A stretch of 48,537 bases of DNA from a virus. This document shows positions 40,713 to 47,837 of the stretch, in pieces. Positions within the stretch are counted from its first letter, which is position 1. The number at the start of each line of letters is the position of its first letter. Made by a program: the position numbers and the translations under genes. The notes beneath the pieces are model-generated. The model was not told the origin of the DNA and ran no database searches. It saw only the letters and a list, made by a program, of their open reading frames with translations. The stretch covers positions 1 to 48,537 of IMG/VR virus record IMGVR_UViG_3300021376_002614; one strand, 5' to 3'.

Positions 40713-41578
40713 AGATTTTCTATTTGTTGATGTATCCACATATCTTGTTCGTAATGCTGTCTCCAAAACTCATCATATTTTCTATTCTTCACAGCTTGCC
40801 TTATCATTTCTCTATATGCTATTTCTGGACATAGACCTAAATTGAATCTGACTCCGTCAATATCAACGTAAAATTCGTCATGACCATGTCCGCTTTTCCA
40901 GTCTGCAGTCAGACTAAATTTAGTGTTTCCTTGAGAGAACTCTAATGTGCAAATATCATCTACATTATATATACCGTTTTTATTGACTATTCCATAGTCA
41001 CTTGTGGTAAGGTCCTGTAGTTTGTAACGCTGTATTGCACTGACAAAAGTTTTTTCATTTGCTTGAAAATTACTGATAGTTGTGTATATGCTTAATAAAT
41101 GCGGCATTAAATCTCTGCTTACTCCTCCAAACGATAGAGATTTATTTGTAAACCAACTTCCTGGACTTGGAATACGGTTATTATTAATCCAATTTAATGT
41201 AATATTTTTGGCATTAGCAGTCAAACTTTTTAATTGTTTTATCTCATCTCTATATTGATTGTTTTTTACCATACATATTCTAGTATTTGGGAAGTCGTTA
41301 ATTAAATTATTCCAGGAAAAACTATTAATTAGTCCTGGCTTTTCCACAAATATAATTTTTGAATGTGGTGCTATCTGCCTCGCGATCTCATCATGTGTAG
41401 AATTAGGAGTGCAGATATTAACAGTTTCAAATTCTTCATAAAGATCAATAGCTTGTTGAAGATTTTTAAACATAGCCGGCGCTATTGGATCAACAGTTAA
41501 AACATCATACCCTAGGCTTTTCAAAGCAGGTTGATAAACTGCTGCTCCAAAGTTCATACCTATAATTAAACTACGCAT
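40709..41578 (-). CDS. Gfo/Idh/MocA-family oxidoreductase
   Basis: 289 residues. MRSLIIGMNFGAAVYQPALK is the N-terminal nucleotide-binding strand, VNICTPNSTHDEIA and IIFVEKPGLINS give the EKP motif, and GGVSRDLMPHLLSIY the GGxxxDxxxH-type catalytic motif. The C-terminal beta-sheet half ends QHYEQDMWIHQQIENL. Such enzymes interconvert sugar hydroxyl and keto groups with NAD(P). It is ATGA-coupled with the MDR gene; fused MDR-Gfo/Idh proteins exist in polysaccharide loci, so the two probably work together on a sugar. Confidence 0.85.
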   Translation of the reverse strand: MRSLIIGMNFGAAVYQPALKSLGYDVLTVDPIAPAMFKNLQQAIDLYEEFETVNICTPNSTHDEIARQIAPHSKIIFVEKPGLINSFSWNNLINDFPNTRICMVKNNQYRDEIKQLKSLTANAKNITLNWINNNRIPSPGSWFTNKSLSFGGVSRDLMPHLLSIYTTISNFQANEKTFVSAIQRYKLQDLTTSDYGIVNKNGIYNVDDICTLEFSQGNTKFSLTADWKSGHGHDEFYVDIDGVRFNLGLCPEIAYREMIRQAVKNRKYDEFWRQHYEQDMWIHQQIENL

Positions 41579-41580
41579 TT

Positions 41581-41808
41581 TTATTGTTTTCCTTTATTAC
41601 TGAATATTTCTCTCTCTTTGGCAAAGTATTCAGGCATATTCTCATTCATCATTTCTAAAACGTAATCATTAGGGAAGTGTTTTAATAAGTTCCTTGCACT
41701 ATGACGCACGACTCTTGGAACCCTTGGAGTCATAAGTGGACTTGTCAGTTCCATTAGAAACTTCCTAGTTTGAACAATAGTATAATAGCGTTCGTCAGGT
41801 AAGGTCAT
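41581..41808 (-). CDS. Small BPSL0761-like protein
   Basis: 75 residues: MTLPDERYYTIVQTRKFLME, then PRVPRVVRHSARNLLKHFPN. The layout MT.P.ER...V.QTR.FL and RxxAxxLLxHFP matches small bacterial proteins named BPSL0761-like, of unknown role. It is ATGA-coupled to the transglycosylase-like gene upstream of it, so it may be a partner of that enzyme. Confidence in the family is moderate. Confidence 0.6.
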   Translation of the reverse strand: MTLPDERYYTIVQTRKFLMELTSPLMTPRVPRVVRHSARNLLKHFPNDYVLEMMNENMPEYFAKEREIFSNKGKQ

Positions 41809-43343
41809 GATTCAATCTCTTGTAGTTTGTCTAAATCATCTTGATCGAATTCTTCTTGTTCATCTAATTTTACAGGTTCCGATTCTTCTGTGTCAAATAA
41901 TTTGAAGAAGCTTGTGTCCGCATTAACGGTGCGCTTGCCTGTATTTCCTCTGGTACCAGGTATGCTGATCCAAAATTTACTAAATTCTTCCACTATACTA
42001 TCTGCTACTCCACGATCACTAGTGCTAAAAATAGCATCAACGACATCTCTAAAAAATACTTGATCAAAATTTTCTTGTACTAGCATAGCTGGGCACAAGC
42101 CCGCATCATATTGACGATTAGCTTCTTGTACAGCATTGATATGCATCCATACGTTATGACCCATCATAATAGCATAACTGAAGCTATCCCAACTTGTTTT
42201 GCCTATTTTACTTAATTTATTTAGGTCATTATGTCCATATATACACACGTCTTTTATTAATACACCATCTATTACGGGGCTAGTTTCAAAGTTTTTAAAG
42301 TGCCCATCATGAACAATTGCATTCTTAAATAATCTTGTATCATAACTATATTTTTTATTATCAATACTGGGCAACATTCTGTATAACCATTTTTCTCTAT
42401 CTATAATTTCTGTCTGCACATAGATTTGACCATTAGCTGTGGCTAAAAACGGACTAGCGCAGTCATAACTAATAGTAAAATTTGGATTATGGTATTTGCG
42501 TACAGCACGTTGTATATCTGTCAATAGCAGTGCCCATTCTAATTTACTAGTTCCTAGAAAGTGCATCCAATCTTGTTTGCCCTGTTCCAACAGATTATCA
42601 AATCTAAGAGACACTAGGCGTTTAAGTGTTAGGTGAACATCGCACATGTTCTGTCCACCCATTGCCCATCCATTAAAATGATCATTTGGAAATTGTTTTG
42701 GATCGCAATAATGTTTCATACGCTGATACCAGTCTTCAGCATCTGTATGATTTTCACCTTGTAGAACATTTAGAAATTTACAATTACCATTACGATTGCG
42801 GATAAAATAATCGTTATTGATATAAGTGGCATTAACTGCTTCTGTATGTGTTCTAATTCCTGTAGCCTTCTGCCCTGCTTCACTGCGAGACACCCACGCA
42901 GGAACATCTAATATCATACCATAATCCATTAGGCTGTCCATCCAGGTTAGGACCTGGCTACGTTTTTTCTTTGCCTTTGGACAATTAGAATCCTTCCAAT
43001 CTCCTTCCCATTTGCCCTTACCAATTTGAAAACCACCACTGTCACCTAGTACCCAGCTTGTAGCTCTATTTCGATTTCTAAACATATCTTCACTATCATC
43101 TTGTTTATTTAGGTCTAAGTTAGCATGACCTGCACTGTATAAACACCAATAATAGTAAAAAAGGCCTTTATCTGGTTCGAGATAATTTAAACTCTCTACT
43201 CCATTAGGGAAGCTTGCAGGAATTCGCACAGGATCAACATAATTTGCATAACGTTGCTTACCTATGTAAGTAGCGTAAAAACCAGAAGTAGCTGGTAGAA
43301 AAACAGCGTAATCTTTTTGTGTTGAGGTTAAATCATAATTCAT
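41805..43343 (-). CDS. dpdA: tRNA-guanine-transglycosylase-like enzyme, probable DNA transglycosylase
   Basis: 512 residues from ATG 43343 (TAATG overlap). TGT signatures are clear in order: VLGDSGGFQIGKG (D101), FLNVLQGE, GWAMGGQ for substrate recognition, HFLGTSKLEW, and ISYDCASPFLATANG with D294 as the likely nucleophile (TGT: FDCVxPTRxARxG). The CxCxxC-H zinc site of bacterial TGT is missing, and the protein is ~130 residues longer than TGT. With FolE, QueD-like and QueE nearby it is best read as a DpdA-type enzyme that exchanges guanine in DNA for a 7-deazaguanine, protecting phage DNA from restriction. A tRNA target cannot be excluded. Confidence 0.8.
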   Translation of the reverse strand: MNYDLTSTQKDYAVFLPATSGFYATYIGKQRYANYVDPVRIPASFPNGVESLNYLEPDKGLFYYYWCLYSAGHANLDLNKQDDSEDMFRNRNRATSWVLGDSGGFQIGKGKWEGDWKDSNCPKAKKKRSQVLTWMDSLMDYGMILDVPAWVSRSEAGQKATGIRTHTEAVNATYINNDYFIRNRNGNCKFLNVLQGENHTDAEDWYQRMKHYCDPKQFPNDHFNGWAMGGQNMCDVHLTLKRLVSLRFDNLLEQGKQDWMHFLGTSKLEWALLLTDIQRAVRKYHNPNFTISYDCASPFLATANGQIYVQTEIIDREKWLYRMLPSIDNKKYSYDTRLFKNAIVHDGHFKNFETSPVIDGVLIKDVCIYGHNDLNKLSKIGKTSWDSFSYAIMMGHNVWMHINAVQEANRQYDAGLCPAMLVQENFDQVFFRDVVDAIFSTSDRGVADSIVEEFSKFWISIPGTRGNTGKRTVNADTSFFKLFDTEESEPVKLDEQEEFDQDDLDKLQEIES

Positions 43344-43696
43344 TAGTTTATCAATTGTTGTGATAATACCATACAGCTTATCCAAACCCATATAGTATTA
43401 AATCCTACAAGTGTAGGTAGTAATTTTTTATTGCTTGCCCATATTAGTGTAAGACTGGTAGCTAAAGTTAGGAAAAATAGCCACCAAATTTGTATTCCAA
43501 ATATCAATCCAGGAATTATAATTATAGCCTTAGCAGCCCAACTCAAAAATTCTACAATATTATAGTTTGTCCAGTAGGATTTGGTAAACCATAGCTGATA
43601 ACAATTTTTAATTGCTTTAAACGTACTATGTTGGTAAACTATAATAATTAGAATAACACAAGTTAAGTTTGCCGCTATAAGCTGATTTATAGTCAT
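43343..43696 (-). CDS. Small multi-span membrane protein
   Basis: 117 residues with about four hydrophobic segments: NLTCVILIIIVYQHS, FLSWAAKAIIIIPGLIFGI, WWLFFLTLATSLTLIWA and LVGFNTIWVWISCMVLSQ. It is coupled by 4 bases to the clamp gene upstream and by TAATG to the transglycosylase-like gene downstream. It resembles a small inner-membrane protein; I recognise no transport family. Possibly carries a solute needed for the modification, but no evidence shows this. Confidence 0.6.
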   Translation of the reverse strand: MTINQLIAANLTCVILIIIVYQHSTFKAIKNCYQLWFTKSYWTNYNIVEFLSWAAKAIIIIPGLIFGIQIWWLFFLTLATSLTLIWASNKKLLPTLVGFNTIWVWISCMVLSQQLIN

Positions 43697-44424
43697 TTAC
43701 TTTGAGCTGGCAATATATATTCGTATTCTGCTAGACCGCTATCTACGGTAATCATCATAGCACCAGAATCAGATAATTTCATAAATTTATCTCCATCTAA
43801 ATTTAGAATAGATTGTACTTGACTTACAGGCCACGCCCAGTTCTGTTTCAATTTACTTTTTACCTGCTGTTCGAAGACAAATGTGCCTCTATGAGTAGAT
43901 GCGTCTCCGAATGAAAAAACAAGATTAGAATTTTCTGTCTTAACTTGGAATGTCTGTTCTTCAGAATGTGCTTGTGCCTGTAATTTTAATCTGTTTATTG
44001 AGGCGATACTTGGTTGGAACACGATGTCCCAATTAGCTCCTTTAAATTTTAAAGGCTTCAATTTTTCATTTATAACTTCTGTTGTCATAAACCTGTAGTC
44101 ATTTACAAAGTCTCCACTTTCATTTTCAAAATGTAAATTCACAGGAGTATCAGTGCCGTCTCTGTTCTGCCTTATCAGTTCTATAGTTGCATTTTCCTTG
44201 TATTCAGGATTTTTTAAATGCATGTTAAGTTTATCAAGATTAGGCATGCCGAATGTTCCTATAAATTCATCTATAGGAGATTTAGTTTTAGCCATCATTA
44301 TAACAGAGCGATCATCAGCCATGCTTTCTATTGTGGTATTTTTTTTGTCTCCTGTAACTTTTGCTACAGGAAGAAACCCAAGACTATGAGTGTGTGCAAC
44401 TATATCTTGTAATATGTCTTTCAT
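43693..44424 (-). CDS. 45: DNA polymerase sliding clamp (T4 gp45-like)
   Basis: 243 residues, near the ~228 of T4 gp45. It shows the beta-rich, helix-poor pattern of the clamp: MKDILQDIVAHTHSLGF, MPNLDKLNMHLKNPEYKENA, FQPSIASINRLKLQAQAH, and the C-terminal VDSGLAEYEYILP typical of T4-like clamps. The trimer encircles DNA, gives processivity to the polymerase and in T4 also activates late promoters. The gene lies directly after the polymerase gene. A promoter-like element is at 44439-44465. Confidence 0.85.
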   Translation of the reverse strand: MKDILQDIVAHTHSLGFLPVAKVTGDKKNTTIESMADDRSVIMMAKTKSPIDEFIGTFGMPNLDKLNMHLKNPEYKENATIELIRQNRDGTDTPVNLHFENESGDFVNDYRFMTTEVINEKLKPLKFKGANWDIVFQPSIASINRLKLQAQAHSEEQTFQVKTENSNLVFSFGDASTHRGTFVFEQQVKSKLKQNWAWPVSQVQSILNLDGDKFMKLSDSGAMMITVDSGLAEYEYILPAQSK

Positions 44425-44438
44425 AATTATCCTTTCTA

Positions 44439-44465
44439 ATTATAGTATATAGATATTTAGGTCAA
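44439..44465 (-). promoter_or_regulatory. Candidate promoter before the clamp gene
   Basis: Minus strand: TTGACC (44465-44460) overlaps the polymerase stop and a perfect TATAAT lies at 44444-44439 with a 15-base spacer, shorter than the usual 16-18. AAAGGA follows before the ATG at 44424. A plausible but weak middle or early promoter. Confidence 0.35.
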
Positions 44466-47125
44466 AAGTCAAATAGTTTATTAAAAGTATTTGTCTGTTC
44501 GGTAGATTTTATATCCCAAGACAATACTCCAATTAAATTTGTTAATTTTCCGTCAATTATAGTAGCTTCCATTTCTTCGTGATCAAATGGAAGATCTTTA
44601 AACCATTGGGGCAATCGTAATTCATCTACAGGATAGGCCACTGAAGTAAATTCTAACGGATTGTCTTTTAATTTACAGACAATCACTTTAGCGCCGTCTG
44701 TTATGTTCATGCTGTATTTGTCACCATGTATTCTTTTTAGAGTATTCCAATTTATACTTGCTCTCACATGTCCAGGCATGTTTGTTTTTCCAAGTTTTTC
44801 TTCTTTGCGTTGATATTCTGTAATATTATTAGCGCGACGTGGACTGCCTTTTTCCCAACCTGGTCTGCCTTTAAAGTCTGTTCTAAAGTCTGTAATAAAA
44901 TCTAATACCTGTTGTTGTGTAGATCCAGTTAAAACCATTTCTAAGACATCACTTAAAAAGTCTTGTATAAATTCTGGAGTATCACTACGCTTAAGATCTA
45001 GCCCCATGGCCTTGATTTTTCCAGGTTTTCCCTCAACGTCTTGTCGTTTGCCTTCTTTGTCATAATACAAAACTGCATATCGTTTCTTAGTAATAAACAG
45101 TCCTTTGCTGGCAACAAGCTCTCTACCTGCTTTGATTACTTCTCCTCGAACTTTTGGAACATGAAATGCATTTAGCATAAATTGAGGGAATGTTTGATTC
45201 ACTTCATTAGCTATTTGATCATATAAATTTATAATTGATTCTTTGGACCAAGGTATTTGTCCTTTGTTAATATCTTTTTCTAGAATTTTGTATGCACTAA
45301 AATAACAGCTGTCTGTGTCTCCATATATGATGGATTTGCCTACGTAATTATTGTCACCTGTAATAATTTCATTTACTTTTCCAGCCATATATTTTACAAT
45401 AGTTCGTCCTGTAAGAGTAGTAGATTGACCAATCCGTTTGTCGAAAAATCTACAGCCTGCATTTAGTATTGCTCCGTACAAGCTATTCAGGTTAATTTTT
45501 TTAACTAACTGGCGTTTGTCCCAATACTCCTCTTCTATCTTGTTTCCAGCGGCGATTGATTCTTTTAGTTTACTCTGCATTTCTTTTCGTTCTTTATACC
45601 AACGAGCAAGCAGTCCAGGAATGATACCTTCTTTTTCATAACTGAATATTGTTCCATTTGCACTTAATATAAATGGTTGATTACTTTCAAATATTAGTTT
45701 GTATACTTCTGCTGCACTAAAAACATCTACAGTGCCATCTTCCCAATCTATTGTAATCTCAGTGCCTATTTCTTTATTCATCACTGATTCATATTCTAAA
45801 CTGCCAAATTGACCCTCCCAACTTGCGGCAAAACTTTTTCCCTTATTCATCAATGTACTAATATATTCTTCTGTAGCAGTTTGACGTAGTTGACCTACAA
45901 TAGTTTCAGGCCCCATGTTCAATGCTCTAATCGCACTAGGATAAAGACTGTTTATATCTAATGATCCAATCCAATCGTGAATGCCTTCTTTAGGGTAAGC
46001 AACATAAGCGCCAGCAGCGGTAGCATCGTCTCGTTCTTCCATTTTAGTTCTACTAGGTACCTGTAGTCCTCTACGATGTGCTTCGTTAATAATGGCCTGT
46101 TCTGTAACAGCTACAGCACCCATGGTGGTTTGTAAAAGAACTGTATTTTCATGTGCTAATTTATTACTGAGATCAAGGAATTTTAATTTTTGATCTAATT
46201 TGTTAAGTAGTGAGCAGTCTTGTCTATTATATTCAATGAACTTTTTAAAATCATTATTGTATAATTGATCTAGTGTGCCTTCATAAACCGTTTTTCTTTC
46301 TCCAACCTCCATTTCTCCGATAGCATCTAATCTGTAACTATGACGTTCTTCATACGTATATTTTCTATAAAGTTCTAAACTGTCCATATGTATACGACCA
46401 GTTAAATCATAAGTAGTAGCTGTTCTTCCAAATCTCTCAAATTCTCGCTTGCGAGGATATTGATCCCATAAACAGAATCTACGTGTATCGTCTTTACTTA
46501 GGACTTTTGTAACACGATTAACAGTATAAGGAATATCATAACCTTCTGAATTCCAACCACTTAGTATGTCTGCGTCTTCTATTAGATTAAGAAATGTGTC
46601 TAACATTTCTGCTTCTGTCTCAAATAAATGTGTGTTTGGGAAATCTGTTACTAGTGTTTTAGCTTCATTTATGTTAATTTTTTTTGGAGGCACTGCAAGG
46701 CAAATAAGAGTATCTAGCCATTGTAAGTGCAAACTAATCGCGGTAATTGGCATGAAAGCATCGTCGGGCGATGCATAGCCGCGTTCTGGATCAAAACCTA
46801 CCTCAATGTCAAAGAAAGCTGTGTGTAACTTAGGGGATTCTGCGTTAAGATAGTGTTCACTTAGGCAAACAAAAATCGGATTGATATCTGCTTCGTATAA
46901 TTTTTTATTGCTATGTATTGCTATTTCCTTACGGAAATCTTTTTGATTTTTACAGATTAGTCTTGATAAAGGCTCTCCGTAAATACTGACAAATTTTCCT
47001 TTTTGATCTGGGTAGTAAAAAATATATTTTACTGGGTATTCTTTAAAAACTCTGCGGCCTTCAGAATTACGTTCAACAACTTTTATAATTTCAGCATCGC
47101 GCTGAAAATAAGCATCTACATACAT
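44462..47125 (-). CDS. 43: Family B DNA polymerase (T4 gp43-like)
   Basis: 887 residues, against 898 in T4, and uninterrupted. Exonuclease motifs: FFDIEVGFD, NSEGYDIPYTVN and YNRQDCSLL. Polymerase motifs: A SLDINSLYPSAIRALNMG, B KKINLNSLYGAILNAG, C IYGDTDSCYF, and KKRY (ITKKRYAV). All catalytic acids are present, so both proofreading and synthesis should be active. It is the replicative polymerase and acts with the clamp encoded next to it. The start has a GGGAG site upstream. The ~80-base leader at 47126-47206 holds no gene. Confidence 0.96.
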   Translation of the reverse strand: MYVDAYFQRDAEIIKVVERNSEGRRVFKEYPVKYIFYYPDQKGKFVSIYGEPLSRLICKNQKDFRKEIAIHSNKKLYEADINPIFVCLSEHYLNAESPKLHTAFFDIEVGFDPERGYASPDDAFMPITAISLHLQWLDTLICLAVPPKKININEAKTLVTDFPNTHLFETEAEMLDTFLNLIEDADILSGWNSEGYDIPYTVNRVTKVLSKDDTRRFCLWDQYPRKREFERFGRTATTYDLTGRIHMDSLELYRKYTYEERHSYRLDAIGEMEVGERKTVYEGTLDQLYNNDFKKFIEYNRQDCSLLNKLDQKLKFLDLSNKLAHENTVLLQTTMGAVAVTEQAIINEAHRRGLQVPSRTKMEERDDATAAGAYVAYPKEGIHDWIGSLDINSLYPSAIRALNMGPETIVGQLRQTATEEYISTLMNKGKSFAASWEGQFGSLEYESVMNKEIGTEITIDWEDGTVDVFSAAEVYKLIFESNQPFILSANGTIFSYEKEGIIPGLLARWYKERKEMQSKLKESIAAGNKIEEEYWDKRQLVKKINLNSLYGAILNAGCRFFDKRIGQSTTLTGRTIVKYMAGKVNEIITGDNNYVGKSIIYGDTDSCYFSAYKILEKDINKGQIPWSKESIINLYDQIANEVNQTFPQFMLNAFHVPKVRGEVIKAGRELVASKGLFITKKRYAVLYYDKEGKRQDVEGKPGKIKAMGLDLKRSDTPEFIQDFLSDVLEMVLTGSTQQQVLDFITDFRTDFKGRPGWEKGSPRRANNITEYQRKEEKLGKTNMPGHVRASINWNTLKRIHGDKYSMNITDGAKVIVCKLKDNPLEFTSVAYPVDELRLPQWFKDLPFDHEEMEATIIDGKLTNLIGVLSWDIKSTEQTNTFNKLFDF

Positions 47126-47206
47126 CTATAACTCCCATGCGATTTACGGCTCACATATACCTAGGGTGCGGTTTATGGCCCTGCCTGCCTTTCTCTGAAT
47201 TATTTA

Positions 47207-47464
47207 TTAAATTTTTTTAGTGATATCAAGAATTGCCTCAACTTCTTTCCAGTCTTGATCATGAGATGACCAATCACCTTTGTGAGCTATTTTTATAGCT
47301 CGATTTATAACACTAGTTTTAATATTAAGTTCTTCTGCTACTGCTTTAACCGTGTCTTTTAGACCTTCTTGTAGATCTTCAATTTCTCTTAGGACAGTTG
47401 ATCCTTCATTAATAAGTCTTTCTAATTTGGCTTTTTCTTCTGGTCCATACATGCGTGTACTCAT
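47207..47464 (-). CDS. dsbA: DsbA-like double-stranded-DNA-binding protein
   Basis: 85 residues from ATG 47464, chosen for GGGAG six bases upstream; the longer frame would need a start without a good site. The helical sequence (MSTRMYGPEEKAKLERLINE; LREIEDLQEGLKDTVKAVAE; NIKTSVINRAIKIAHKGDW) matches the small T4 DsbA type (89 residues), a dsDNA-binding protein that helps late transcription. The name is the phage one, not the bacterial disulfide enzyme. Its start codon overlaps the -35 box of a divergent promoter. Confidence 0.75.
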   Translation of the reverse strand: MSTRMYGPEEKAKLERLINEGSTVLREIEDLQEGLKDTVKAVAEELNIKTSVINRAIKIAHKGDWSSHDQDWKEVEAILDITKKI

Positions 47465-47492
47465 TGACACTCCCTTCAATCTAGTGTATAAT
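47464..47492 (+). promoter_or_regulatory. Consensus sigma70 promoter
   Basis: TTGACA (47464-47469), 17-base spacer, TATAAT (47487-47492): a full match to consensus in both boxes and spacing. A second TATAAT follows at 47495-47500. It faces the small secreted protein gene at 47526 and its -35 overlaps the dsbA start codon on the other strand. Confidence 0.88.
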
Positions 47493-47525
47493 TGTATAAT
47501 ACTTATCCACACAGAGTCAACTATT

Positions 47526-47837
47526 ATGAAAAAACTTTTAATATTTGCATTACTTGCCTGCTCAGTAGCTCATGCAGAAGATCCTAAAGCTCCTTTTCCT
47601 ACAAAAGAAAATGCGCATGAAACTATGCTGATTACTTGGAAGCCTGTGGACAATGTTCAACAAGTTTGCCAAAATGAATATAAGCGCCGAGGGTTTGGTG
47701 GGTTTAATTATCAAGTTGATGCTTGTTCATTTTGGAACTTTGCAACAAGAACTTGTACCATTTATACAAAGAAAAACCCCACATTGCATGATGTGGGGCA
47801 TGAGATTAGACATTGCTACCAAGGTAGCTTTCACTAA
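47526..47837 (+). CDS. Small secreted HExxH protein
   Basis: 103 residues from ATG 47526. The N-terminus MKKLLIFALLACSVAHAEDP is a signal peptide with cleavage likely after AHA; LLAC could also serve as a lipobox. The mature part is Cys-rich (VCQNEYKRRG; DACSFWNFATRTCTIY) and carries VGHEIRHCYQG, a zinc-protease-type HExxH. It probably acts in the periplasm, maybe on the envelope or as a superinfection or lysis-related factor. It is alone on the plus strand among minus-strand genes and has its own strong promoter. Family not recognised. Confidence 0.75.
   Translation: MKKLLIFALLACSVAHAEDPKAPFPTKENAHETMLITWKPVDNVQQVCQNEYKRRGFGGFNYQVDACSFWNFATRTCTIYTKKNPTLHDVGHEIRHCYQGSFH
47771..47798 (-). terminator. 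Intrinsic terminator inside the opposite-strand gene
   Basis: On the minus strand an 8-bp perfect stem CCCCACAT / ATGTGGGG with a 6-base loop (47798-47777) is followed by TTTTTCTTT. It lies 40 bases after the stop of the peptidoglycan-binding gene at 47838 and overlaps the HExxH codons of the plus-strand gene. Confidence 0.75.
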
